In this document: in pieces, positions 33,485 to 42,913 of the stretch | Position numbering within the stretch: position 1 is the first letter of the stretch | Layout: each line of letters starts with the position of its first letter | From: Bradyrhizobium iriomotense | GTDB taxonomy: Bacteria; Pseudomonadota; Alphaproteobacteria; Rhizobiales; Xanthobacteraceae | Assembly: GCF_030160715.1 (NCBI RefSeq) | Contig: NZ_BSOW01000007.1 | Span: 124,001-188,000 of the forward strand | DNA: 64,000 bases | Direction of reading: 5' to 3' | Program-made: the position numbers and the translations under genes | Notes under the pieces: model-generated | The model's database searches: none | What the model was told of the DNA's origin: nothing | The model's input: only the letters and a program-made list of their open reading frames with translations

Positions 33485-34138
33485 GTGCTGAGCATTCAAA
33501 ACCTCTCGAAAAGCTTCTCCTCGGCCGGCGAGCCGGTCCATGTGCTGCGCGGCGTCGATCTCGACGTGCGCGCTGGCGAACGCGTCGCGCTGACCGGCGA
33601 ATCCGGGAGCGGCAAGAGCACGCTGCTGCACCTGATCGCGGGGCTGGATGGCGCCGACGGCGGCAAGATCATGCTCGAAAGCCTCGAGGTGACCGCGCTG
33701 CCGGATGCAGGGCGGGCGGCGCTGCGGCGCGACCGGCTGGGCCTGGTCTTCCAGCAGTTCAACCTGATCCCGAGCCTGTCGGTCGAGGATAATCTTTCGT
33801 TTCAGGCGCGGATCGCCGGCCGGCACGATGCCGCCTGGCACGGCGAGCTGATCGAGCGGCTCGGCCTCGGCAAGCTGTTGCGGCGCTACCCCGAGCAGCT
33901 CTCGGGCGGCCAGCAGCAGCGCGTCGCGATCGGCCGCGCGCTTGCGATCAAGCCGTCACTTCTGCTCGCGGACGAGCCGACCGGCAATCTCGATGAGGCG
34001 ACTGCCGACGACGTCCTGGCCCTGACGCGCGATCTCGTGGCGCGCACCGGCTGCGGCTTTCTGATGGTGACGCACAGCCTGCGTCTGGCAGCCACGCTCG
34101 ACCGCCACGTCACGCTGCATGCGGGGCGGATCACATGA
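33485..34138 (+). CDS. ABC transporter ATP-binding protein (LolD/MacB type)
   Basis: A 217-residue cytoplasmic ATPase with Walker A GESGSGKST at 38-46, the signature LSGGQQQRVAIGRAL, Walker B LLLADEPTGNLD, and the typical MacB/LolD EPTGNLD. The GTG at 33485 is the start. Its stop overlaps by 4 bp an FtsX-like permease gene, and a CrtC-like secreted protein follows. The family powers lipoprotein extraction or envelope remodelling rather than uptake. Confidence 0.92.
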   Translation: MLSIQNLSKSFSSAGEPVHVLRGVDLDVRAGERVALTGESGSGKSTLLHLIAGLDGADGGKIMLESLEVTALPDAGRAALRRDRLGLVFQQFNLIPSLSVEDNLSFQARIAGRHDAAWHGELIERLGLGKLLRRYPEQLSGGQQQRVAIGRALAIKPSLLLADEPTGNLDEATADDVLALTRDLVARTGCGFLMVTHSLRLAATLDRHVTLHAGRIT

Positions 34139-36597
34139 GGCGCGCGCTATGGATCCTCGCCGTGCTACTCAGCCATTGGCGGCGGCATCCGATGCAGCTC
34201 GCGACGCTGCTGATCGGCCTGATCGCGGCGACCGCGCTGTGGAGCGGCGTGCAGGCGATCAACCAGCAGGCGCGCAACGCCTATGACCGCGCGGCGGCGA
34301 TGTTCGGCGGCGTGCGCACGCCGATGCTGGTCGCGCCCGATGCTGCGACCTTCTCGCAAGACCTGTTCGTTGCGCTCAGCCGCGCCGGCTGGCCGGTCTC
34401 CCCGGTCGTGGAGGGCCGCGTCCAGATCAACGGACGCTCGTTCCGCCTCCTCGGCATCGAGCCGGTGACGCTGCCGGCCGAGGTCGGCAACGCGCCGCGG
34501 CTCGGCGCGTCCGATTTGCGCGCCTTCGTCGCCCCGCCCGGCCAGACACTGGTGGCGCCGGAGACGCTCGCCGATCTCGACGCGACCGAAGGCGCGGCAC
34601 CGCAGATCAGCAGCGGCGCAAGATTGCCGCCGCTGCACGCGCAGCCGCAGCTCGTGCCCGACGTGCTGGTGGTCGATATCGGCGTCGCGCAGCGGCTACT
34701 TGGCAAGCAAGGCCAGCTCTCGCGGCTCCTGATCGGCAAGGCCAAGGGCAAGCCCGGGCCGCTCGCAAGCGTCGTCGGCGACCGCTTGCAGCGGGTCGAG
34801 CCGGGCGCGGAGACCGAGCTCGAACGCCTCACCGACAGCTTTCATCTCAACCTCACCGCCTTTGGCCTGCTATCGTTCTTCGTCGGCCTCTTCATCGTCA
34901 ATTCGGCCGTGGGGCTCGCCTTCGAGCAGCGGTTGCCGATGCTGCGCACGCTTCGTGCCTGCGGCGCCTCGGCGCGGATGCTCAACACCGTGCTGGTGAT
35001 CGAGCTGGTGGTGCTGGCGCTCGCCGCGGGGCTCGTGGGCCTTGTCTGCGGCTATGTCATCGCGGCGGCGCTGCTGCCGGATGTCGCGGCATCGCTGCGC
35101 GGCCTCTATGGCGCGCAGATCCCGGGACAGCTTTCGCTGCGCGGCGAATGGTGGCTCGCCGGCATCGGCATCAGCATCGTCGGCGCGCTGATTGCAGCCG
35201 CAACCAGCCTGGTCAAGGCAGTGCGGCTGCCACTGCTGGCGACCGCGCAGCCGCAGGCCTGGCAACAGGCGCAGCGGCGCTGGCTGGTCCTGCAGGGCGC
35301 GGCTGCGCTCGCCGTGTTCGCAATCGCGCTGCTGCTGTTGCGCTATGGCGATTCGCTGATCGCTGGGTTTGCCGTGCTGGCGGCGTTGATGCTGGGCGCG
35401 GCGCTTTTCCTCCCCGCACTGCTCGAGATCATCCTGCTCGTTGGCCAGCGCCGCGCGAAAGGCCCGCTGGCGCTGTGGTTCTGGGCCGACAGCCGACAGC
35501 AGCTCTCAGGCCTGTCGCTGGCACTGATGGCGCTGCTGCTCGCGCTCGCCGTCAATGTCGGCGTCTCCACGATGGTGGAAACGTTCAGCCGTACCTTCAT
35601 CACCTGGCTGAACGGGCGCCTCGCCGCCGACGTCTACATCAGCGCGCCCGACAATGCGAAGGCGGTTGCAATCCGAAGCTGGCTGCGCGAGCGCAGCGAG
35701 GTGCAGGCGATCCTGAGCGGCGGACGGGCGGAGACGCAGCTGGAGGGACAACCGGTCGAGCTGCTCGGCCTGCCCGACCACGCGCTCTATCGCGAGCGCT
35801 GGCCGCTGCTCGAAGCCGCGCCGCGCGCCTGGACGCAGCTCGTACCCGGAAATGCTGCCTTCGTCAGCGAGCAATTGAGCCGGCGGCTGGGCTTGCGCGT
35901 CGGCGACGTCATCGAGATCCCCGCGCCGGGCGGCAGCTGGGTGCTCGACATCGCCGGCATCTATGCCGATTACGGTAACCCCAAGGCACAGCTCGCCGTG
36001 AACGTTGCGGCGCTGATCCGGCGCTTTCCGCAAACGCCGCAGACGCGGATCGGACTTATTGTTCCGAGAGACAACATACCCGGCCTGATCACAGCGGTGC
36101 AGAAGCAGTTTGCCCTCGACGATCGCAGCGTCGCCGACCAGGCGACGGTGAAGGCGGAGTCGATCCGCATCTTCAACCGCACCTTTGCAGTCACCGGCGC
36201 GCTGAACGCCTTTACTCTCGGTGTCGCCGGCATTGCGCTACTGACCAGCCTGCTGACGCTTGCCAACTCGCGCCTGCCGCAGCTCGCGCCGCTCTGGGCG
36301 ATCGGCCTCACGCGGTCGCGCCTTGCCGCGATCGAACTGACCAAGACGCTGGCAGTTGCGCTGTTCACGGCGCTATTGGCATTGCCGCTGGGACTCATCG
36401 TGGCCTGGTGCCTGATTGCAATCGTCAACGTGAAAGCGTTCGGCTGGCGCCTGCCGTTCCACGTGTTTCCGCTGCAACTGGTGGAGCTCGTCGCGGTCGC
36501 GCTGCTCGCCTCGCTGCTCGCCGCGTTGCTGCCGGTAGCGCGGCTCGCGCGGATGCAGCCGGCGGATTTGGTGAAGGTATTTGCCAATGAGCGCTGA
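34135..36597 (+). CDS. FtsX/MacB-type ABC transporter permease
   Basis: An 820-residue inner-membrane protein: one span near residues 12-32, a periplasmic domain of about 200 residues, about five to six further spans (near 240-455), a second periplasmic domain, and three C-terminal spans after residue 690. This is the duplicated large FtsX arrangement. It pairs with the overlapping LolD-like ATPase. Its end overlaps the next gene, for a CrtC-like exported protein, by 11 bp. In related att-type clusters an ATPase, permease and such a protein go together. The substrate may be a lipid or lipoprotein. Confidence 0.9.
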   Translation: MRRALWILAVLLSHWRRHPMQLATLLIGLIAATALWSGVQAINQQARNAYDRAAAMFGGVRTPMLVAPDAATFSQDLFVALSRAGWPVSPVVEGRVQINGRSFRLLGIEPVTLPAEVGNAPRLGASDLRAFVAPPGQTLVAPETLADLDATEGAAPQISSGARLPPLHAQPQLVPDVLVVDIGVAQRLLGKQGQLSRLLIGKAKGKPGPLASVVGDRLQRVEPGAETELERLTDSFHLNLTAFGLLSFFVGLFIVNSAVGLAFEQRLPMLRTLRACGASARMLNTVLVIELVVLALAAGLVGLVCGYVIAAALLPDVAASLRGLYGAQIPGQLSLRGEWWLAGIGISIVGALIAAATSLVKAVRLPLLATAQPQAWQQAQRRWLVLQGAAALAVFAIALLLLRYGDSLIAGFAVLAALMLGAALFLPALLEIILLVGQRRAKGPLALWFWADSRQQLSGLSLALMALLLALAVNVGVSTMVETFSRTFITWLNGRLAADVYISAPDNAKAVAIRSWLRERSEVQAILSGGRAETQLEGQPVELLGLPDHALYRERWPLLEAAPRAWTQLVPGNAAFVSEQLSRRLGLRVGDVIEIPAPGGSWVLDIAGIYADYGNPKAQLAVNVAALIRRFPQTPQTRIGLIVPRDNIPGLITAVQKQFALDDRSVADQATVKAESIRIFNRTFAVTGALNAFTLGVAGIALLTSLLTLANSRLPQLAPLWAIGLTRSRLAAIELTKTLAVALFTALLALPLGLIVAWCLIAIVNVKAFGWRLPFHVFPLQLVELVAVALLASLLAALLPVARLARMQPADLVKVFANER

Positions 36598-37669
36598 CCG
36601 AATCTCGCGGCGCACATTTGCAGGCGGTCTCGCCGCGATGGCGCTGTCGCGCCGCGCCTTCGCACAAGGCTACGCCGGTCTCGGCGAGACCGCGGATGGG
36701 TTTGCGCCCGTCACGCCTGGAAAGGTGTTTTCCTTCCCCGCCGACCACGGGCCGCATCCGGACTTCCGCATCGAGTGGTGGTACCTCACGGCGAACCTCG
36801 TCGACGCCCGCGGCGCGGCTTGCGGCCTGCAATGGACGCTGTTTCGCCAGGCCACCGAGGCCGGCCCGCAGCGCGAGGGCTGGGCCAATCAGCAGCTCTG
36901 GATGGGGCATGCCGCGGTCACCCGCGCCGACACCCACCGCTTCAACGAGCTGTTCGCGCGCGGCGGCGTCGGGCAGGCGGGTGTGGACGCAAAGCCGTTC
37001 GCCGCTTGGATCGACGACTGGGAGATGAAGGGCGCTGACAGCACCGACGATCGCATGCTGGCGCCGCTGACGCTGAAGGCCTCGAGCACCGATTTCAACT
37101 ATGCGCTGACGCTTCAGGCCGATCGTCCGGTGGTGTTGCAGGGCGATGCCGGCTTCAGCCGCAAGTCCGAGCGCGGCCAGGCGTCGTATTATTACAGCCA
37201 GCCATTCTTCCGTGCGCGCGGCAGTCTCGTCATCGACGACAAGACGGTCGATGTGTCGGGGCAAGCCTGGATGGACCGCGAATGGAGCAGTCAGCCGCTC
37301 GATCCTGATCAGACCGGCTGGGACTGGCTGTCGCTGCATCTTTCCTCCGGCGACAAGCTGATGCTGTATCGGCTGCGGCAAAAGGACGGTAAGGACGATC
37401 CGTTCGGCAACTGGATCTTGCCCGATGGCCGCGCGCAGCAGATCTTTGCCGCCGACATCCAGATGACGCCGAAAGGATGGGCGGAGGTCGCGGGGCGCAA
37501 GCTGCCGGTGGAATGGCAGATCGCGATCCCTTCGCGGTCGTTCACGATCACCTGCAAGCCGCTCAACCCCGCCGCCTGGATGGGTACCGGCTTTTCCTAT
37601 TGGGAAGGCCCGATCAGCTTCTCCGGCAGCCATGACGGCGTTGGCTATCTCGAGCTGACGGGTTATTGA
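36587..37669 (+). CDS. Exported lipocalin-like CrtC/AttH-type protein
   Basis: A 360-residue protein with a twin-arginine type signal (ISRRTFAGGLAAMALSRRAFA). The mature domain has the hydroxyneurosporene-synthase/AttH hallmarks: FPADHGPHPDFRIEWWYL, then LWMGHAAVTRAD and GQAWMDREWSSQ. CrtC relatives hydrate carotenoids, but there is no carotenoid gene here and the coupling to an FtsX-type ABC system points to an envelope lipid substrate. ATG at 36587 overlaps the permease stop by 11 bp. A TTG six bases upstream is possible. Confidence 0.88.
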   Translation: MSADRISRRTFAGGLAAMALSRRAFAQGYAGLGETADGFAPVTPGKVFSFPADHGPHPDFRIEWWYLTANLVDARGAACGLQWTLFRQATEAGPQREGWANQQLWMGHAAVTRADTHRFNELFARGGVGQAGVDAKPFAAWIDDWEMKGADSTDDRMLAPLTLKASSTDFNYALTLQADRPVVLQGDAGFSRKSERGQASYYYSQPFFRARGSLVIDDKTVDVSGQAWMDREWSSQPLDPDQTGWDWLSLHLSSGDKLMLYRLRQKDGKDDPFGNWILPDGRAQQIFAADIQMTPKGWAEVAGRKLPVEWQIAIPSRSFTITCKPLNPAAWMGTGFSYWEGPISFSGSHDGVGYLELTGY

Positions 37670-37697
37670 GCGTCCGGCAAATTCAGGGGACCTTGCG

Positions 37698-38087
37698 ATG
37701 TATCATCTCACCGCGCTCGTCACGCTGCTGGCCGTGGCGTTCTGCTTCTTCACCAGCATCAACGTCGCGCGGTCGCGCGCGAAGACCGGCGTCAAGGTAC
37801 CGGCGATGTCGGGCCATCCCGATTTCGAGCGCGCCTTCCGCATCCAGATGAACACGCTGGAATGGATACCGATCTTCTTGCCGTCGCTCTGGGTGTTCGC
37901 GATCTACATCAGTGACGCCATCGCGGCCGCGATCGGCGCGGTCTGGATCATCGGCCGCGTCGTCTATTTCATCGGCTATTCGAAGGAAGCCGCCAAGCGC
38001 GGCCGCGGCTTCGCCATCCAGGCCGTCGCCAGCTTCGCGCTGTGGATCGGCGCGCTGGTCGCGGTGCTGTGGCGGCTGGTGCTGTGA
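37698..38087 (+). CDS. MAPEG-family membrane protein
   Basis: A 129-residue protein with about four membrane spans. The pattern FERAFRIQMNTLEWIPIFLPSLWVF is the MAPEG core, shared with microsomal glutathione transferases and eicosanoid enzymes. The bacterial role is unknown, probably glutathione conjugation of lipophilic compounds or peroxides. A GGGGAC stretch lies upstream of the ATG. It follows the CrtC-like gene by 28 bp and may be co-transcribed. Confidence 0.9.
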   Translation: MYHLTALVTLLAVAFCFFTSINVARSRAKTGVKVPAMSGHPDFERAFRIQMNTLEWIPIFLPSLWVFAIYISDAIAAAIGAVWIIGRVVYFIGYSKEAAKRGRGFAIQAVASFALWIGALVAVLWRLVL

Positions 38088-38114
38088 GGGGCGGTAGCGA
38101 CCGCGATCACCATC

Positions 38115-38236
38115 GTCGTCCCGGCGCAGGCCGGGACCCATAACCACAGGATGTGGTTTGGCGAAGATCGGTAACTCCGATCTCGCGCCACAACATCTCC
38201 CTGTGGTTATGGGTCCCGGCCTTCGCCGGGACGACA
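38115..38236. repeat. Palindromic intergenic element, family B copy 3
   Basis: CGTCGTCCCGGC and its complement, with GGGACCCATAACCACAGG paired to its complement inside. It fills the convergent gap between the MAPEG gene and the LivK-like gene. Confidence 0.85.
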
Positions 38237-38261
38237 CCAGATTTGTGGCGGGAGCCTCACC

Positions 38262-39461
38262 TCACTTCGTCAGCGGGCAGCCGCTTTCCTTGGCGGTGAA
38301 GAAGGCCTTGTCGCCGGGGACGGTGGCGAGCAGCTTGTAGTAGTCAAAGGGCCGCTTCGATTCCGAGGGCTTCTTGACCTCGAACAGATACATGTCGTGG
38401 ACCATGCGGCCGTTCTCGAGCACCTTGCCTTGCGCGAAGGCGTCGTCGACCGGCAGCTCCTTCAGCTTCTTGGCGACTGCATCCGGATCCTTGGTGCCGG
38501 CCGCCTTGACCGCCTTCAGATAGCTCAGCGTCGCCGAATAGGTGCCGGCGTGGATCATGCTCGGCATCCGCCCGGTGCGCTTGAAGAAGCGTTCGCCGAG
38601 GTTGCGCGTCTTGTCGTTGAGATCCCAGTAATAGCCCTCGGTGAGCACGAGGCCTTGCGCGGCCTGCAAGCCGAGGCCGTTGACCTCGGCGAGCGTCATC
38701 AGAAGGCCGGCCAGCTTCTGGCCGCCGGTGACGATGCCGAACTCGGCGGCCTGCTTGATCGAGTTGGTGGTGTCGAGGCCGGCATTGGCAAGGCCGACGA
38801 TCTTGGCCTTGGAGCTCTGTGCCTGGAGCAGGAAGGAGGAGAAGTCCGACGAGTTAAGGGGCACGCGGACCGAGCCGACCACCTTGCCGCCATTGGCGGT
38901 GACGATCTCGCTGGTGTCCTTTTCCAGCGCGTAGCCGAAAGCGTAGTCGGCGGTGAGGAAGAACCAGGTGTCGCCGCCGGCCTTGGTCAGCGCACCGCCG
39001 GTGCCGACCGCGAGCGCGCGGGTGTCATAGGCCCAGTGGAAGCCATAGGGCTGGCAGGAATCGCCGGTGAGGCGCGAGGTCGCGGCGCCCACGACGATGT
39101 CGATCTTCTTCTTTTCCTTGGACAGCTCGTGGATCGCAAGCGCGACCGAGGAGGTCGTCAGCTCCGTGATCATGTCGACGTTCTCGACGTCGTACCAGCG
39201 CCGCGCGATGGAGGTGGCGAGATCCGGCTTGTTCTGGTGATCGGCGGTGACGAGCTCGATCTTGTGCCCCAGCACCTCGCCGCCAAAATCCTCGATCGCC
39301 ATTTTCGCGGCTTCGACCGACCATTTGCCGCCATAGTCGGCATAGACGCCGGACTGATCGTTGAGGATGCCGATCTTGACGCCTTGATTGGCGTTTTCCG
39401 CGAAGGCGGGCGCCGCCAGCAACACGGACACAGCCGCGGCGGCCAAAAGTGCTGATTTCAT
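38262..39461 (-). CDS. Branched-chain amino-acid type ABC substrate-binding protein (LivK-like)
   Basis: A 399-residue periplasmic protein with a signal peptide ending near APAFAEN. The fold signature is VKIGILNDQSGVYADYGG at the mature start and KIELVTADHQNKPDLATS afterwards. The GGGAG ribosome site lies 10 bp before the ATG. No livH, livM, livG or livF gene is adjacent, so it is an orphan. Bradyrhizobial relatives bind aromatic acids, amides or amino acids, and the ligand cannot be told from sequence. Confidence 0.9.
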   Translation of the reverse strand: MKSALLAAAAVSVLLAAPAFAENANQGVKIGILNDQSGVYADYGGKWSVEAAKMAIEDFGGEVLGHKIELVTADHQNKPDLATSIARRWYDVENVDMITELTTSSVALAIHELSKEKKKIDIVVGAATSRLTGDSCQPYGFHWAYDTRALAVGTGGALTKAGGDTWFFLTADYAFGYALEKDTSEIVTANGGKVVGSVRVPLNSSDFSSFLLQAQSSKAKIVGLANAGLDTTNSIKQAAEFGIVTGGQKLAGLLMTLAEVNGLGLQAAQGLVLTEGYYWDLNDKTRNLGERFFKRTGRMPSMIHAGTYSATLSYLKAVKAAGTKDPDAVAKKLKELPVDDAFAQGKVLENGRMVHDMYLFEVKKPSESKRPFDYYKLLATVPGDKAFFTAKESGCPLTK

Positions 39462-39580
39462 ATTTTAACTCCCGGCAGTTTTCTGTTTTGAAATCGCGCG
39501 GATACTAGTGAAGAACCCCGCCCCTGCCCATCCATTTCGGCCTCAGCCGTTAGTATGGGCGTGCTTCCTCAAACTGCACT

Positions 39581-39719
39581 CGTCGTCCCGGACAAGCGAG
39601 CGTAACGAGCGCCGATCCGGGACCCATAACCACAGGGAGAAGTTGTGGAGAAGACTCGTGGTTACCTATCTCGCGCCACAACTACTCCCTGTGGGGTCCC
39701 GGCCTTCGCCGGGACGACA
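39581..39719. repeat. Palindromic intergenic element, family B copy 4
   Basis: CGTCGTCCCGG...CCGGGACGACA with an added insert GCGAGCGTAACGAGCGCCG in the left arm. It occupies most of the 296-bp gap between the LivK-like gene and the RND pump gene. Confidence 0.8.
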
Positions 39720-39757
39720 CTGTGATTGTTGATGCGCCGAGGGCAAATGACCAATGA

Positions 39758-42700
39758 TCACGCCGCAGCCGCCGGCTTCTTCCCGCGCCCATCGGCCAGG
39801 TTGCGCACGATCACGTAGAAGATCGGAGTGAAGACGAGGCCGAACAGCGTGACGCCGAGCATGCCGAAGAACACGGCGACGCCGACGGCCTGGCGCATCT
39901 CCGAGCCCGAGCCGGTCGAGACCACCAGCGGCAGCACGCCGAGGATGAAGGCGAAGGACGTCATCAGGATCGGCCGCAAGCGCAGACGGCAGGCCTCGAT
40001 CACCGCCTCCAGCCGCGGCTTGCCTTCGAGCTCGATGTCGCGCGCGAACTCGACGATCAGGATGGCGTTTTTGGCGGCAAGCCCCACCAACACGACGAAG
40101 CCGATTTGCGTGAGGATATTGACGTCCTGTCCCATGATGCGCACGCCGATGGTCGCGGCGAGCAGGCACATCGGCACGATCAGGATGACCGCGAACGGCA
40201 GCGACCAGCTGCCGTATTGCGCGGCGAGCACGAGATAGACGAACAGCACGCAGATCGGGAACACGTAGAGGCCCGCATTGCCGCCGGTGACCTGCTGGTA
40301 CGACAGGTCCGTCCATTCGAAGGTGAAGCCGCTGGGCAAGGTCTCGTCCGCGAGCCTCTTGATGGCGTTGAGCGCGGTGGTGGAACTCGTGCCTGGGGCC
40401 GGCTCACCCTGCAATTCGGACGCGGCATAGAGATTATAGCGCGCGACACGGTCGGGACCGGAGACGTCGCGGAAATCGACCACGCTGCCGAGCATCACCA
40501 TGTCGCCGGCGGCGTTGCGCGTGCGCAGCCGCGCGAGGTCGCTTGGTTCTTTCCGGAACGGGAAGTCGGCCTGCGCGGTGACGTGGTAGGTGCGGCCAAA
40601 CAGGTTGAAGTCGTTGACATAGGTCGAACCGAAATAGGTTTCGATCGTGTCGTTGATGCTGGAGATGGGCACGCCGAGCTTCTGCGCCTTGGTGCGGTCG
40701 ATGTCGACGAAGAGCTGCGGCGTGTTGGCCGTGAACGGCGAGAACACCGAGGTGAGATTCGGCGATTTGCGCGCAGCGGCGACGAGTTCGTCGGTCGCGG
40801 CTGCAAGCAGTTCAGCCCCGCGGCCCTGCCGGTCCTGGATGCGGATGGTAAAGCCGCCGCCGGTGCCGATGCCGGGCACGGCCGGCGGCGGGATGACGAT
40901 AATGAAGGCGCCCTGGATCGCGGCAAGGCGCTTGCGCAGTTCGCCCGTGATCGCGCCTGCGGTCAGCCCCTTCTTCAGGCGCACCTCCGGCTCTTCGAAT
41001 ACGGGAAACAGCGCCGCCGCATTGCCGGCCTGCGTGCGCGTCGCCCCCGAGAAGCCGGCGAAGGCGGCAACGCGGACGATGCCGGGCGTATCGAGCGCAA
41101 TGCGCTCGATCTCGCGCACGATCTCGGTGGTACGCGCCAGCGACGCCGCGCCCGGCAATTGCACGGAGACGATGACGTAGCCGCGATCCTGCGCGGGAAT
41201 GAAGCCTTGCGGCGTGGTCGCGATCAGCCAGCCGGCACTGCCGATCAGCGCGACGTAGATCAGCAGCATCGCCAACGAATGCCGGATCACGAAATTGGCG
41301 ACGCCGGCATAGCCATGCGACAGCCGGTCGAACACGCGGTTGAATACGCCGGTGAAGGCGCCCCAGGCGCGCGCAATGACATTCCAGGCGGCAGGCGGCC
41401 GCTTCTCCTCATGCGGCACCAGGATCTGGGAAGCCAGAGCGGGCGACAGCGTCAGCGAGCAGAAGCAGGAGATCGCAGTCGCAACCGCAATGGTCACCGC
41501 GAATTGCTGGAAGAATTGTCCGGAAATGCCGCCCAGGAACGCCGTCGGCACGAACACCGCGCACAGCACGAGCGCAATCGAGACCAGCGCGCCGCCGACT
41601 TCCTCCATGGTCTTGAGCGCAGCGTCGCGCCGGCTCAGGCCGTGCTCGAGATGACGCTCGACATTCTCGACCACCACGATGGCGTCATCGACCACGATAC
41701 CGACGGCGAGCACGAGGCCGAACAGCGTGAGATTGTTGATGGAGAAGCCCAGCGCCGCCATCACCGCAAACGTGCCGACCAGCGAGACCGGGATCGCAAT
41801 GATCGGGATGATCGCCGGCCGCCAACCCTGCAGGAACACCAATACCACGATGACCACGAGCAGCATGGCCTCGTAGATGGTCTTGATCAGCTCATGGACG
41901 GACTGCGCGATGAATTCAGTCGGGTTGTAGCCGATATTGTAGTCGAGGCCCTTCGGGAAGCTCTCCTTCAGCTTCGTCATGGTGTCGGAGATGCCCTTGG
42001 CGGTCGCGAGCGCGTTCGATCCCGGCCGTTGGGTGACCAGCATGCCAACCGCCGATTTGCGCAGGAGGAAGCTGTTGGTGCTGTAGGCCAACGCGCCGAG
42101 CTCGATGCGGGCGACGTCGCGCAAGCGCACGGTGCGGCCCTCCGATCCGGCCTTGATCAGGATGTCCTCGAACTGCCTGGGGTCCTTCAGGCGTCCCGTG
42201 AAGGTCAGGTTCGGCTGGAAGGCGCGGTCGGTGATCGGCGGCTCCGCGATCTGGCCGCCTGCGATCTGGATGTTCTGCGCACGGATTGCCGCCAGCACTT
42301 CAGTCGAGGTCAGGCCGAGATTGGCGATGCGGTCGGGATCGAGCCAGAGTCGCATCGAATAGTCGCGCGCGCCAAAGATCTGGATGTCGCCGACGCCGTC
42401 GAGCCGCAGGAGCTGGTCGCGGACCTGGAGCAGCGCGTAGTTGGAGATGTAGAGTTGGTCGAACGTGTCGTCGGGCGACAGCATGAACACGACCATCAGG
42501 ATGTCGGGCGAGTTCTTGCGCGTAGTGACGCCGTTGCGTTGCACTTCCTCAGGAAGACGCGGCTGCGCGATCGCGACGCGGTTCTGCACCAGCACCTGGG
42601 CCTTGTCGAGATCGGTGCCCAGCTTGAAGGTGACGGTGATCGTGAGCTGGCCGTTCGAGGTCGCCTGGCTGTAGAGATACAGCATGTCCTCGACGCCGTT

Positions 42701-42913
42701 GATCTCTTGCTCAATGGGCGCCGCAACCGTGTCTGAGACGGTCTGCGCGGAGGCGCCGGGATATTGCGTGGTGACGACAACGGTCGGCGGCACCACCTGC
42801 GGATATTCGGAGACCGGCAGCGTGGTGTAGGCGAGCGCGCCGATGATCAGGAGCACGATCGACAGGACCATCGCCAGGATGGGCTGGTTGATGGAGAGAC
42901 GGCCGAGGTTCAT
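39758..42913 (-). CDS. RND multidrug efflux transporter, HAE1 family
   Basis: A 1051-residue proton-driven inner-membrane pump with 12 spans and two large periplasmic loops. The proton-relay pair is in GIVVDDAIVVVENVER and the relay lysine in GLAAKNAILIVEFA. The N-terminus INQPILAMVLSIVLLIIG and LPVSEYPQVVPPTVVV are typical AcrB/MexB-like features. It overlaps the adaptor gene by 4 bp (ATGA). An outer-membrane channel gene is not present, so a shared TolC-like partner is expected. Drug or plant-compound export is likely. Confidence 0.95.
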   Translation of the reverse strand: MNLGRLSINQPILAMVLSIVLLIIGALAYTTLPVSEYPQVVPPTVVVTTQYPGASAQTVSDTVAAPIEQEINGVEDMLYLYSQATSNGQLTITVTFKLGTDLDKAQVLVQNRVAIAQPRLPEEVQRNGVTTRKNSPDILMVVFMLSPDDTFDQLYISNYALLQVRDQLLRLDGVGDIQIFGARDYSMRLWLDPDRIANLGLTSTEVLAAIRAQNIQIAGGQIAEPPITDRAFQPNLTFTGRLKDPRQFEDILIKAGSEGRTVRLRDVARIELGALAYSTNSFLLRKSAVGMLVTQRPGSNALATAKGISDTMTKLKESFPKGLDYNIGYNPTEFIAQSVHELIKTIYEAMLLVVIVVLVFLQGWRPAIIPIIAIPVSLVGTFAVMAALGFSINNLTLFGLVLAVGIVVDDAIVVVENVERHLEHGLSRRDAALKTMEEVGGALVSIALVLCAVFVPTAFLGGISGQFFQQFAVTIAVATAISCFCSLTLSPALASQILVPHEEKRPPAAWNVIARAWGAFTGVFNRVFDRLSHGYAGVANFVIRHSLAMLLIYVALIGSAGWLIATTPQGFIPAQDRGYVIVSVQLPGAASLARTTEIVREIERIALDTPGIVRVAAFAGFSGATRTQAGNAAALFPVFEEPEVRLKKGLTAGAITGELRKRLAAIQGAFIIVIPPPAVPGIGTGGGFTIRIQDRQGRGAELLAAATDELVAAARKSPNLTSVFSPFTANTPQLFVDIDRTKAQKLGVPISSINDTIETYFGSTYVNDFNLFGRTYHVTAQADFPFRKEPSDLARLRTRNAAGDMVMLGSVVDFRDVSGPDRVARYNLYAASELQGEPAPGTSSTTALNAIKRLADETLPSGFTFEWTDLSYQQVTGGNAGLYVFPICVLFVYLVLAAQYGSWSLPFAVILIVPMCLLAATIGVRIMGQDVNILTQIGFVVLVGLAAKNAILIVEFARDIELEGKPRLEAVIEACRLRLRPILMTSFAFILGVLPLVVSTGSGSEMRQAVGVAVFFGMLGVTLFGLVFTPIFYVIVRNLADGRGKKPAAAA

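Noticed and set aside
40106..42736. An 876-codon plus-strand open frame opposite the RND pump
   Set aside because: The pump has every catalytic motif in frame. The opposite frame is an Arg/Asp/His-rich shadow without motifs.
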